A DNA stretch of 64,000 bases from UMGS1322 sp045541035 (GTDB taxonomy: Bacteria > Bacillota > Clostridia > Christensenellales > QALW01), in NCBI GenBank assembly GCA_045541035.1, contig JAZQII010000038.1, positions 67,371 through 131,370 on the forward strand, given 5' to 3'. Both the position numbers and the translations under genes were made by a program. Shown piece by piece: positions 1 through 7,301 of the stretch (position 1 is the first letter of the stretch; each line of letters starts with the position of its first letter). The notes beneath the pieces were generated by a model. The model was not told the origin of the DNA. It did not search any database and saw only the letters and a program-made list of their open reading frames with translations.

Positions 1-1
1 A

Positions 2-331
2 ATAAACGGCGGAATTCCCACTCTTGATGTAGGCAAACGAACAGACGTCTATTCAGGAATAGATAAAGAGAATGCCATCGAAAATATGATTCGCTCAATG
101 AAACCTGACGTTGTTGTTTTAGATGAAATCGCAGATAATGAAGCGGAAATAATAAAAAAGGCGAAAACGAAGGGAATTAAACTTATTGCAACTGCTCACG
201 GAACAAGTATGGAAGACATTGCTCATCTTAAAAATATTTTTGAATGTTACGTGTTTTTGAGTAATCGTTTCGGCGTGGGAACGGTTGAAAAAGTTCAAAG
301 TAAAAGTAAGGAATATAAAATATGTTGCTGA
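2..331 (+). CDS. spoIIIAA: stage III sporulation protein SpoIIIAA, 3' part only
   Basis: C-terminal part of the AAA+/secretion-ATPase-like protein of the SpoIIIA-SpoIIQ channel, which links mother cell and forespore after engulfment. The reading frame is open from the window edge, so the Walker A loop and the real start lie upstream. Visible are a GGIPTLDVGKRTDVYSG-type stretch near the start and a Walker B-like VVVLDEI about 36 codons in, followed by a sensor-like IATAHG segment. The 3' end overlaps spoIIIAB by 10 bases, as in the usual spoIIIA operon. The identity rests on the protein motifs and on the seven following genes being in canonical order. Confidence 0.93.
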   Translation: MNGGIPTLDVGKRTDVYSGIDKENAIENMIRSMKPDVVVLDEIADNEAEIIKKAKTKGIKLIATAHGTSMEDIAHLKNIFECYVFLSNRFGVGTVEKVQSKSKEYKICC

Positions 332-798
332 AATTATTTTGCGGAATTTTCATTTGCTTTGGCACGTGGATTTTAGGAAAAAACGTTTCTGAAAGTTATC
401 GGCAAAAAATTGCTATTATTGAAGAGTACGTTGCTTTTTTAAAGAACTTCAAAAGTAACGTAACTTTTTCGGGACTTAATATGTATGATTTTTTGAAAAA
501 GTGCAAAGAACCGCAAAATTTAATTACATATCTTCTTGAGAAGAAAGATACGATTGACATAAAAGATTTTAAAGGCGCGTGCATTGAAGAAGAGACTTGT
601 GCAGATATAATTTCTGAAGCGTTGATCGTTGCAGGAACTTCAAGTGATACGCTATCCATTGCCGATTTTATTGATGAAGCGCTTTTAAAACTTTTGCAAT
701 ACAAAAAAGAATATTTGGAGGAATGTTGCGGCAAGATACGAACCGCGCCTAAAATAGGACTAATTGTCGGAATGTTTTTTGCCGTACTTATATTATGA
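322..798 (+). CDS. spoIIIAB: stage III sporulation protein SpoIIIAB
   Basis: Membrane protein of the mother-cell side of the SpoIIIA channel. The 158 residues start with a hydrophobic helix (about residues 3-19), continue with a helical soluble region and end with a second hydrophobic segment (about 145-158), matching the SpoIIIAB/GspF-like plan of family-typical length. The ATG has an AAGGAA ribosome site 7-8 bases upstream. It overlaps spoIIIAA by 10 bases and spoIIIAC by an ATGA junction, which implies translational coupling. Assignment is by operon position and topology more than by a diagnostic motif. Confidence 0.92.
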   Translation: MLLKLFCGIFICFGTWILGKNVSESYRQKIAIIEEYVAFLKNFKSNVTFSGLNMYDFLKKCKEPQNLITYLLEKKDTIDIKDFKGACIEEETCADIISEALIVAGTSSDTLSIADFIDEALLKLLQYKKEYLEECCGKIRTAPKIGLIVGMFFAVLIL

Positions 799-992
799 GC
801 ATAGATATTATTTTTAAAATTGCCGCAATAGGAATTTTAGTTACGCTTATAAGCCAACTTTTAACAAAATGGGGCAGAGATGATATTGCAATGATAACTA
901 CAGTTGCAGGACTTATTATTGTATTACTTATGGCACTTGAAATGGTAAGCGATTTCTTTTCCACAATAAAAAGTGTCTTTGATTTATTCTGA
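795..992 (+). CDS. spoIIIAC: stage III sporulation protein SpoIIIAC
   Basis: Very small (65 residues) two-helix membrane protein of the SpoIIIA complex. Hydrophobic segments are at about residues 5-23 and 33-52, separated by a short charged loop containing KWGRDD. Length and the KIAAIGILVTLISQLL-type first helix fit SpoIIIAC. It starts inside the spoIIIAB stop (ATGA) and shares one base with the next gene, so the whole block is almost certainly one transcript driven by a mother-cell (sigma-E) promoter upstream of the window. Confidence 0.93.
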   Translation: MSIDIIFKIAAIGILVTLISQLLTKWGRDDIAMITTVAGLIIVLLMALEMVSDFFSTIKSVFDLF

Positions 993-1378
993 TGGATAAA
1001 ATTTTTCTTATAATTTTTTTCGGCATAGGTGCTGTGTTTATCATTCTTGCAATAAAAAAATATGCACCTGAATATGCTCTTGGCGCGTCAATTTGCGCTT
1101 GTTGCATGGTGGTAGTATTCGTTTTAAGTGATATTGGCGAAATAATTTCTTTTATCTCGAATATTATCGCTTACGGCAAAATAAACAGTCAATGGTCAGG
1201 TTCCATTTTGAAAATTGCGCTTATCAGCTTTATAGGGCAATGGGGAATATCAATCTGCCGTGATGCAGGTGAAAATTCCATTGCCGATAAAATGGAAACG
1301 GCAGTAAAAATTTTAGTTCTCATTATCTGCCTTCCTTATATAAACATGTTATTTAAAATGGCGGAAGAAATAAATTGA
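992..1378 (+). CDS. spoIIIAD: stage III sporulation protein SpoIIIAD
   Basis: Integral membrane protein of the SpoIIIA channel, 128 residues, with hydrophobic stretches at about residues 4-20, 28-46, 65-85 and 105-122. Its small size, multi-helix topology and place between spoIIIAC and spoIIIAE support the call. The start codon shares one base with the spoIIIAC stop (TGATG) and the 3' end overlaps spoIIIAE by four bases. No catalytic motif is expected for this family. Confidence 0.92.
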   Translation: MDKIFLIIFFGIGAVFIILAIKKYAPEYALGASICACCMVVVFVLSDIGEIISFISNIIAYGKINSQWSGSILKIALISFIGQWGISICRDAGENSIADKMETAVKILVLIICLPYINMLFKMAEEIN

Positions 1379-2448
1379 AAAAACTGATTTTTATATTTGT
1401 AATTATATGCCTTGTTTCTGTGAATGTTTGGGCAACGGAAGATTTTTCCGCAATAGAAACAGATAATTTTTTCGGCAGCCCTAAAGATATTATTGATTCC
1501 ATACTAAATAATGAACTATCTTTTGACGGTGCCAATATTTTTGAAAATATACTTGAACTCCTCAATATATCAATAAAAAATATTTTACCGCATATTGCTT
1601 CTTTGTTTGGAATAACCATCATACTTTCTTTAATAGAAAAACTTAAATTATTAAATGTTTCGGGAGAAAATGCTTGTTTGACGGGCGGAAGAATTATATT
1701 TTCCGTAATGCTTGTAACTTCATCAATGAGTTTTGTTCTTGCATCAAAGGATGCGCTTTTAAGTATTTCTGATTTTACCAATGCTTTAATTCCTATAATT
1801 ATAACGTTTCTTGCATCTCTCGGCGTTCAGGGAATGGCAACAAGCGCAGGACCTTCTCAGGCGTTATTATCATCAGTTCTTATAAATATTTGTTCAAATA
1901 TAATATTTCCGCTTATCGTTGCAGGGTTTACGGTATCGGTGATAAACGGTATTCTGGGTGATAATAAACTTAAAGGTATTTCTGATTTTATGAAAAATTC
2001 TGCTTCGTGGATTATGGGCGGAGTTTTTACGGTGTTTTCGGCAATACTTGCTATTCAGGGTGCAGTTTCGGGTATAACTGATGGTATTTCCCTAAAAAGC
2101 ATAAAGTATGCTTTGAGTTCATCTGTTCCCATAATCGGCTCAACTATATCCGAAAATTTTTCTGCAGTACTTACAAGTGCATTTTCAATTAAAAGCGCCG
2201 CAGGAATCATGGGAATAATAGTGATTTTAGGAATTATTATCGTTCCCATAATAAATATTTGGGTATATGTTTTTGCATTGAATATGTTTGGCGCAGTAGT
2301 TCAGCCTTTTGCAGGTTCCTTTATTTTTGAACAAATAAAAAATATCACCGCATTTTTGAAACTTGCGATGATAGTTTTGTTGGGAACAAGTGTTTTGTGG
2401 TTTATTTTTCTGGGAATAATTGTATCTTCGGGAGGAAATCTTATATGA
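1375..2448 (+). CDS. spoIIIAE: stage III sporulation protein SpoIIIAE
   Basis: Largest membrane component of the SpoIIIA complex (357 residues). A cleavable-looking signal peptide (KK followed by a hydrophobic core, ending VWA at residue 21) is followed by an extracytoplasmic segment and then about seven or eight membrane helices, as in known SpoIIIAE. The start codon is TTG, overlapping spoIIIAD by four bases, with GGAAG about eight bases upstream. The 3' end overlaps the start of spoIIIAF in an ATGA junction. Length and topology are normal for the family. Confidence 0.94.
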   Translation: MKKLIFIFVIICLVSVNVWATEDFSAIETDNFFGSPKDIIDSILNNELSFDGANIFENILELLNISIKNILPHIASLFGITIILSLIEKLKLLNVSGENACLTGGRIIFSVMLVTSSMSFVLASKDALLSISDFTNALIPIIITFLASLGVQGMATSAGPSQALLSSVLINICSNIIFPLIVAGFTVSVINGILGDNKLKGISDFMKNSASWIMGGVFTVFSAILAIQGAVSGITDGISLKSIKYALSSSVPIIGSTISENFSAVLTSAFSIKSAAGIMGIIVILGIIIVPIINIWVYVFALNMFGAVVQPFAGSFIFEQIKNITAFLKLAMIVLLGTSVLWFIFLGIIVSSGGNLI

Positions 2449-2879
2449 TCTCCTGGCTGAAAGAATATATTTTAACAGTAATATCAATAAGCGTTATAGG
2501 GCTGGTGCTTGATTCCGTTCTGCCAAATGGAAACGTAAAAAAATACGGGCAGTTCGCTCTTTCAATAATATTGAGCATTGCTTTAATTCAACCACTTACG
2601 GCTTTTATAAAAAAAGATTTTTCTGTAGAAAAGAATTTAGTTGAATATTCAGTTGATTATACTGCTGCCGTCAAAAGCACCGTTAACAGTATTAAAGGCT
2701 TTGAAGATGCTAAAGTGTGTTTAACAAGTGAAAATAACAAGATCACAAGTATTACCGTTTACACCGAACGTGAACGTATTTTGGAAGATGCGGTGGAAGA
2801 TATGAACACCGGGTATTTAAAGCGTATTCTTAATGCTGTTTACGGTGTTGAAATAAGTAATATAAAAATTATGGAGTAG
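2445..2879 (+). CDS. spoIIIAF: stage III sporulation protein SpoIIIAF
   Basis: Membrane-anchored component of the SpoIIIA ring, 144 residues from the chosen ATG. An in-frame codon 48 bases upstream is possible, but the ATG at 2445 has a perfect GGAGG at 2431-2435 and gives the standard ISWLKEYI N-terminus. Two hydrophobic helices (about residues 7-24 and 35-52) are followed by a soluble ring-building-like domain with alternating charge, including the EDAKVCLTSENNKITSITVY stretch. It follows spoIIIAE with a four-base overlap. Confidence 0.93.
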   Translation: MISWLKEYILTVISISVIGLVLDSVLPNGNVKKYGQFALSIILSIALIQPLTAFIKKDFSVEKNLVEYSVDYTAAVKSTVNSIKGFEDAKVCLTSENNKITSITVYTERERILEDAVEDMNTGYLKRILNAVYGVEISNIKIME

Positions 2880-2883
2880 AAAA

Positions 2884-3405
2884 ATGAATTTTAAAGTAAA
2901 ACTTGATAAAAAGAAAAAAGTGTTACTTATATGCTTGCTTGTGCTTGTTGCGCTTTTAGTATATTTTTTCCCTGAAAAGAGTAATAAACAAGAGGAAGTA
3001 AGCATATCTAATAATACAGCAATATCAAAAGAAGAAAGACTTCAGGAAGTTTTAAGTAACATAAAGGGAACGGGCAAAGTAAGCGTTATGATAACTTACG
3101 AATCGTCTTCCGAAGTTGTTTGCGCAAACAATGTTGAAAGGCAGACTAATACCGTAACCGAAAAATCAGAAAACGGCGGGATAAAAGAATCAGAAACGGT
3201 AATTGAAAACAGATCGCCGATAACCGTAGGCACACAGAATAATGAAAGTGCTTTGGTTGTGGTGGAAAAAGAACCGAATATCAAAGGGGTGATAGTTGTT
3301 GCACAGGGCGCAGAAAATATAAGCGTAAAAATGGAATTACAAAAAGCAGTTGAAACGGTGCTGCAGGTATCACCGTCACAAGTAGAAATTTTTGCAATGA
3401 ATTAA
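2884..3405 (+). CDS. spoIIIAG: stage III sporulation protein SpoIIIAG
   Basis: Ring-forming component of the mother cell-forespore channel. A short basic N-terminus (KLDKKKK) precedes one membrane helix (about residues 15-31), then a soluble region with an insertion rich in N, T, E and S (about 70-110) and a C-terminal alpha/beta half (VVVVAQGA, EIFAMN) resembling secretion-ring ring-building motifs. Length (173) is close to the family norm. The gene lies four bases after spoIIIAF with GGAGTAGA at the junction acting as ribosome site. Confidence 0.93.
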   Translation: MNFKVKLDKKKKVLLICLLVLVALLVYFFPEKSNKQEEVSISNNTAISKEERLQEVLSNIKGTGKVSVMITYESSSEVVCANNVERQTNTVTEKSENGGIKESETVIENRSPITVGTQNNESALVVVEKEPNIKGVIVVAQGAENISVKMELQKAVETVLQVSPSQVEIFAMN

Positions 3406-3417
3406 GGAGAAGTAAAT

Positions 3418-3915
3418 ATGTTTAAAATAAGCAGAAAAGCTATGGTAGTTTCTTTAATGGTGGTTCTTTTGTTGGTTACGGGACTTCTTAATTGGAAGTA
3501 TATTTCAAAAGATGAAACTCCCGCAAAAGACGTTGTAAGTGAAAACGTAGAGGACGATGTTGAAACGGCAAGTTTCTTTACTACCTATAAAAGCGACCGC
3601 ATGAATAATAGGGAAGAAGAAATAACTTATCTTGAAAGTGTTATTGCCAATGCTTCAACCGATACCGAAACTATCAATGAAGCGCAGCAGATGAAAATGG
3701 AGATCATTTCTAATATGGAACTTGAAAGCACTCTTGAAGGACTTTTAGTTGCAAAAGGCTTTGAAGATGCCATTGTAACATTCGGCTCAACAAGCGTCAA
3801 CGTAGTCGTTAAAGATGCAGAACTTACTCAGGCAAAGGTTGCCCAGATTCTTGATATCGTTACAACTGAAACTGAATATACTGCCGGAGACGTAAAAGTA
3901 ATTCAGGCAGAATAA
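3418..3915 (+). CDS. spoIIIAH: stage III sporulation protein SpoIIIAH
   Basis: Mother-cell partner of the forespore protein SpoIIQ; the two interlock in the intermembrane space during engulfment. The 165 residues have a short cytoplasmic tail, one membrane helix (about 9-25), a charged linker and a YscJ/FliF-like domain (about 60-165) containing VAKGFEDAIVTFG and VNVVVKDAELT. AAGGAG precedes the ATG by seven bases. It is the last gene of the operon and is followed at once by an intrinsic terminator. No spoIIQ gene is present in the window. Confidence 0.94.
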   Translation: MFKISRKAMVVSLMVVLLLVTGLLNWKYISKDETPAKDVVSENVEDDVETASFFTTYKSDRMNNREEEITYLESVIANASTDTETINEAQQMKMEIISNMELESTLEGLLVAKGFEDAIVTFGSTSVNVVVKDAELTQAKVAQILDIVTTETEYTAGDVKVIQAE

Positions 3916-3920
3916 CAAAA

Positions 3921-3946
3921 AAAGCTGTTACAAACGTAACAGCTTT
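3921..3946. terminator. bidirectional intrinsic terminator between spoIIIAH and rpmB
   Basis: An 11-bp perfect stem (3921-3931 with 3936-3946) around an AAAC loop. The 5' side is preceded by an A-run and the 3' side is T-rich, so it can end both the spoIIIA transcript and the convergent rpmB transcript. Confidence 0.85.
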
Positions 3947-3962
3947 AATTTGTGCAAATGAA

Positions 3963-4154
3963 TTACAATGCTCTTGTAACCTTACCTGAACGAAGGCAAC
4001 GAGTGCAAACGCAGATCTGCTTGGGTGAGCCATCAACAATAGCTCTAACTTTCTGTACATTAGGTGCCCAGTAAGTTCTTGTATGACGGTTTGAGTGGCT
4101 AACCTTGTTACCGGACATTACGCCCTTCTGACAAATCTCGCAATATTTTGCCAT
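3963..4154 (-). CDS. rpmB: 50S ribosomal protein L28
   Basis: Structural protein of the large ribosomal subunit, 63 residues. The N-terminus MAKYCEICQKG and a second CxxC (CVCTRC) make this the zinc-binding, cysteine-bearing form of L28. The motifs SHSNRHTRTYWAPN and a C-terminal LRSGKVTRAL are typical. A strong ribosome site (AAAGGAGGTGC) lies 6-13 bases upstream of the ATG. It lies 47 bases downstream of the tRNA-Arg gene on the same strand with no terminator between them, so the two are probably co-transcribed. Confidence 0.97.
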   Translation of the reverse strand: MAKYCEICQKGVMSGNKVSHSNRHTRTYWAPNVQKVRAIVDGSPKQICVCTRCLRSGKVTRAL

Positions 4155-4201
4155 AAGTGCACCTCCTTTTAGGATGATAAAAAATTTCGAGCGTTGCTCT
4201 T

Positions 4202-4278
4202 TGGTGTGCGTGGAGGGACTCGAACCCCCGACCTACTGGTTCGTAGCCAGTCACTCTATCCAGCTGAGCTACACACAC
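4202..4278 (-). tRNA. tRNA-Arg (anticodon ACG), CCA encoded
   Basis: Full cloverleaf on the minus strand: acceptor GTGTGTG pairs with CACGCAC, the anticodon arm ACTGG-CTACGAA-CCAGT gives anticodon ACG (read as inosine-CG), the T arm is GGGGG-TTCGAGT-CCCTC with one G-T pair, the discriminator is A and CCA is encoded. It should decode CGU, CGC and CGA arginine codons. A TTGACA-17-TATACT promoter lies just upstream and rpmB just downstream. Confidence 0.97.
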
Positions 4279-4302
4279 ATATCATTTTTAAGCAACGGTG
4301 AT

Positions 4303-4331
4303 AGTATATAACAACCTTTTAAATTTGTCAA
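4303..4331 (-). promoter_or_regulatory. sigma-A promoter for tRNA-Arg and rpmB
   Basis: On the minus strand TTGACA (4331-4326) and TATACT (4308-4303) are 17 bases apart. Transcription would start about 18-20 bases before the mature 5' end of tRNA-Arg. Confidence 0.8.
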
Positions 4332-4374
4332 ACGTTTTCTTAAAAAAATTTTTGTTTATTTTGTTGAAAGTTTG

Positions 4375-4442
4375 TGATAAAATATTTTTGATGAAAAAAA
4401 TAAATTTATCATGTTGATTTCACATTGCTATTGTATTATAAT
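4375..4442 (+). promoter_or_regulatory. tandem promoters for the two-component operon
   Basis: The downstream promoter is TTGATT (4414-4419), 17 bases, TATAAT (4437-4442). An extended -10 (TGATAAAAT, 4375-4383) lies upstream with only a weak -35. The first would give a leader of about 40 bases before the regulator start at 4491. Confidence 0.7.
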
Positions 4443-4490
4443 AGAGAAAAGAGAATTTGTAAAGTTTTTTCAGAAAGGAATGATATATTT

Positions 4491-5171
4491 ATGGCAAGAG
4501 TATTGATTGTTGATGATGAAGAAAATATCCGTATCGGATTAAGGGAGTATGCTGAATTTGAAGGGCACACCGTTACCGAAGCCGTTGACGGTATGGATGC
4601 AGTAAACAAGTGTAAGAATAATGATTACGATATTATCATAATGGATATTATGATGCCTCGTCTTGATGGCTTCTCTGCTTGTAAGGAAATAAGAAAGACA
4701 AAAGATATTCCCGTTTTGATGCTTTCTGCAAGAGGCGAAGAATATGATAAACTTTTTGGGTTTGAACTTGGAATTGATGATTACGTTGTTAAACCTTTTT
4801 CACCAAAAGAAGTTATGGCAAGAATCAACGTTATTATTTCACGTCATGAAGGCGCAAATAAAGAGCCTGAAAATAAGCATATCGTAATAAAGGGAATTGA
4901 TATTGACGTTTCTGCCCGTAAAGTTTATATTGACGGCAAAAGAATTGATCTTACGCCCAAAGAATACGATCTGCTTACATTTATGATCAAAAATAAAAAT
5001 ATTGCTCTTTCGAGAAATCAACTTTTATCCGAGGTTTGGGGATATGAGTTTTTCGGAGACGACAGAACTGTTGATACGCATATAAAAATGCTTCGTAACA
5101 GCATTGAACCTTATCGCGATCTTATTTCAACAGTCAGAGGAGTAGGTTATATTTTTGAAACGGAAGATTAA
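4491..5171 (+). CDS. OmpR/PhoB-family response regulator
   Basis: DNA-binding output protein of a two-component system, 226 residues. The receiver domain (about 1-118) has the acidic pair DDEE at 8-11, the phosphorylatable Asp52 in IIMDIMMP, a switch Ser/Thr region (VLMLSARGEE) and Lys in VVKPFSPKE. A winged-helix domain follows (about 130-226) with DLTPKEYDLL, VWGYEF and the DRTVDTHIKMLR recognition helix region. The ATG at 4491 was chosen over a codon 66 bases upstream because MARVLIVDDEEN is the canonical start and AGAAAGGAA precedes it. It overlaps the kinase gene by 17 bases. Confidence 0.93.
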   Translation: MARVLIVDDEENIRIGLREYAEFEGHTVTEAVDGMDAVNKCKNNDYDIIIMDIMMPRLDGFSACKEIRKTKDIPVLMLSARGEEYDKLFGFELGIDDYVVKPFSPKEVMARINVIISRHEGANKEPENKHIVIKGIDIDVSARKVYIDGKRIDLTPKEYDLLTFMIKNKNIALSRNQLLSEVWGYEFFGDDRTVDTHIKMLRNSIEPYRDLISTVRGVGYIFETED

Positions 5172-6642
5172 AAGCGGCGTTAAATTAAAAATCTGGGAAT
5201 ATTTCTGCATTTTTGCATCACTGCTCGTTGTAATAGTCTGGCTTCTGCAAATTGCTTTTTTACAGTATTTTTACATAGGTGCAATGGCACGTGAGAATAT
5301 GAATAATGCCCGTGAAATAGTTTCTCTTTATAAAAAAGGCAAACTTTCGGGAGAAGAAGTTTATAGAAGTGCTAACAAAAACAATATAGTAATTATCGTT
5401 ACTGATGAAAAGGGTTTTATCATTCACGCTTATGATGACATGGGTGTGATTGATGATTCCCGTGTTGACAGTCTGAATTATTACGTTCATTCCATTGGTG
5501 CAAATATTCACAAATCAATAAATGAAAGTGCAAAAAAAGAAATAGATTTCCGCATTGAGGACGAAGAAACGGGGCAAAGCGCTTTGTTTTACGGCGCTTA
5601 TGCAAAAAGCGCCCAAAATAACGAAGGCGCATATATATACGTTATGTCCCAACTTGAACCTATTGATTCGGTTGTTGCGGTTATTCAGAAGCAGTTTGTC
5701 ATGGTTGCGCTTATTGCACTTTTGATGTCTGCGATCATTGCTTACGTTATTGCACAGCGTTTTTCACGGCCCGTTGAAAAACTTACTAAATCTGCCCGTG
5801 AACTTGCATTAGGTAACGTAAACGTTGATTTTGAAGTTGAAGAAGCCTTTGGTGAAATTTCAGATCTTTCAAAAGCATTAAACTATGCAACAAGTGAAAT
5901 TTCAAAAGCATCGGAATTCAGGCGTGAACTTATGGCAAACGTTTCTCACGATCTTCGCACACCCCTTACCATGATTAAGATGTATGCAGAAATGATTCGT
6001 GATATTTCAGGGGATAATAAAGAAAAACGCGAAAAAAATTTAAAAATTATTATTGATGAAACGGATAGATTATCTATTTTGGTAAATGATATTCTTGAAC
6101 TTTCTAAAATTGAAGCAGCCGACCGCAAGTTTGAGATTAAAGCCTTTGATATTTCAAAAACCTTTACAACCATTCTTGAAAGATTTTCAGTTATGGTTGA
6201 ACAAGGCTACCGTTTTGAACTTGAAGCACCTGAACAAGTTTACGTTTTAGGCGATGAATCAAGAATTGAGCAGGTAATTTATAATCTTTTATCAAACGCC
6301 ATAAACTATACAGGTGAAGATAAACGGGTAATTATCCGTATAACGAAAAAATTTGATTGCGCAAAAATTGAAATAATCGATACCGGTAACGGCATTCCCG
6401 AAGATGAACTTGCAAATATTTGGGATAGATATTACAGATCCAAAACTCATATCCGATCTCAGGTCGGAACAGGACTTGGACTTTCAATTGTCAAAACCAT
6501 TCTTATAGGGCATAACGCTGATTTCGGTATTGAAAGTACCATTGGTGTGGGATCAAATTTCTGGTTTGAATTAAAATTACCTGAAAATTCCACTAATAAA
6601 ACATTGCGCCTGGCAGATAATAATATCGTAAGTGATGATTAG
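5155..6642 (+). CDS. membrane sensor histidine kinase
   Basis: Partner kinase of the preceding regulator, 495 residues from a TTG start that overlaps the regulator gene; an AGAGGAG lies about 12 bases upstream. Order: transmembrane helix (about 14-36), extracytoplasmic sensor region (about 40-178), second helix (about 180-200), HAMP linker, dimerisation domain with the phosphoacceptor His265 in NVSHDLRTPLTMI, then an ATPase domain with N box NLLSNAINYT, G1 DTGNGIP (Asp409) and G2 GTGLGLSI. All catalytic motifs are intact. The signal is unknown; the sensor region is not one I recognise. WalK/VicK-like architecture is similar but no walH/walI genes follow. Confidence 0.92.
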   Translation: MKRKIKSGVKLKIWEYFCIFASLLVVIVWLLQIAFLQYFYIGAMARENMNNAREIVSLYKKGKLSGEEVYRSANKNNIVIIVTDEKGFIIHAYDDMGVIDDSRVDSLNYYVHSIGANIHKSINESAKKEIDFRIEDEETGQSALFYGAYAKSAQNNEGAYIYVMSQLEPIDSVVAVIQKQFVMVALIALLMSAIIAYVIAQRFSRPVEKLTKSARELALGNVNVDFEVEEAFGEISDLSKALNYATSEISKASEFRRELMANVSHDLRTPLTMIKMYAEMIRDISGDNKEKREKNLKIIIDETDRLSILVNDILELSKIEAADRKFEIKAFDISKTFTTILERFSVMVEQGYRFELEAPEQVYVLGDESRIEQVIYNLLSNAINYTGEDKRVIIRITKKFDCAKIEIIDTGNGIPEDELANIWDRYYRSKTHIRSQVGTGLGLSIVKTILIGHNADFGIESTIGVGSNFWFELKLPENSTNKTLRLADNNIVSDD

Positions 6643-6673
6643 CTTACAAAATTATTAACGGAGAAATAGAATC

Positions 6674-6829
6674 ATGTCAAAAATGTCAATGGCACTTAAG
6701 CATGAGATCGCCAAAGAGTTAGGCGTATATGAAACAGTCAAAAATTCAGGCTGGGGTGAAGTTTCATCCCGTGATTGCGGTAATATGGTAACTAAGGCGA
6801 TTGAAATTGCTGAAAGATCAGTAAAATAA
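6674..6829 (+). CDS. alpha/beta-type small acid-soluble spore protein
   Basis: A 51-residue gene. The family coats forespore DNA and protects it in dormant spores. The sequence shows the two conserved blocks: KHEIAKELGV, containing the EIA site cut by the germination protease GPR, and a second block W-GEVSSRDCGNMVTKAIEIAE matching the family's G-L-T-S-R...G-N-M-V...I-E-M-A-E pattern. ATG has GGAG ten bases upstream. It follows the kinase gene by 31 bases and has its own terminator. The protein is shorter than the usual 60-70 residues because the central glycines are reduced. A forespore (sigma-G) promoter is expected but I could not define one. Confidence 0.88.
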   Translation: MSKMSMALKHEIAKELGVYETVKNSGWGEVSSRDCGNMVTKAIEIAERSVK

Positions 6830-6840
6830 AACACTTTATT

Positions 6841-6867
6841 GCGGGGCGCTTAAGCGTCCCGCTTTTA
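6841..6867 (+). terminator. intrinsic terminator after the SASP gene
   Basis: Stem 6841-6851 with 6852-6862 (11 pairs including one G-T), almost without loop, GC-rich, followed by TTTTAT. Confidence 0.85.
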
Positions 6868-6919
6868 TCATATTGTGAAAAAAGTTTGCATATATTTTAG
6901 CAAAAGGAAGTGTGTGCAA

Positions 6920-7228
6920 ATGTATAAAACGGGGAAATATATAATTTATAAAGAACATATGAATTTAAGAGAAAAACCAACCGCATCATCAAAGGCGTTA
7001 GGTGTAATTCCTATGGGAACTTGTGTTGACATTCTTGAAACAAAAGATAATTGGGGAAGAATCGAAAATCCTTGTTCGGGGTGGTGTTGCATAAGTGAGT
7101 GTTTTGCAAAACCGTTGTGCACTTGTGAAACCTCTCAGTGTTGCTATTATGAAAAGTTCTGTGAAATTGAGAAAAAATATAATGAACTATTGTTAAAAAC
7201 GGACAAAATACGTAATATTATAAAATAA
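6920..7228 (+). CDS. cysteine-rich SH3-domain protein
   Basis: Unassigned 102-residue protein. Residues about 5-60 look like a bacterial SH3 domain (MNLREKPTASSKALGVIPMGTCVDI..., then NWGRI and a GWCC in place of the usual GWV). The C-terminal half carries ten cysteines in all, several in pairs, and ends in a charged helix. There is no signal peptide. The ATG at 6920 has AAAGGAAG nine bases upstream; a GTG 45 bases further 5' sits almost in the tail of the preceding terminator and lacks a ribosome site. The position after a spore gene suggests, without proof, a coat or spore-associated role. Confidence 0.7.
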   Translation: MYKTGKYIIYKEHMNLREKPTASSKALGVIPMGTCVDILETKDNWGRIENPCSGWCCISECFAKPLCTCETSQCCYYEKFCEIEKKYNELLLKTDKIRNIIK

Positions 7229-7233
7229 TTCAA

Positions 7234-7262
7234 TTGCAAATAAGAGTTTGTTATGGTATAAT
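7234..7262 (+). promoter_or_regulatory. sigma-A promoter for the CapA-like gene
   Basis: TTGCAA (7234-7239), 17-base spacer, perfect TATAAT (7257-7262), 39 bases before the start codon. Confidence 0.8.
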
Positions 7263-7301
7263 TAAAGCACGTAAAACAAGACTTTTTCAGGAGTTGTATT
7301 T

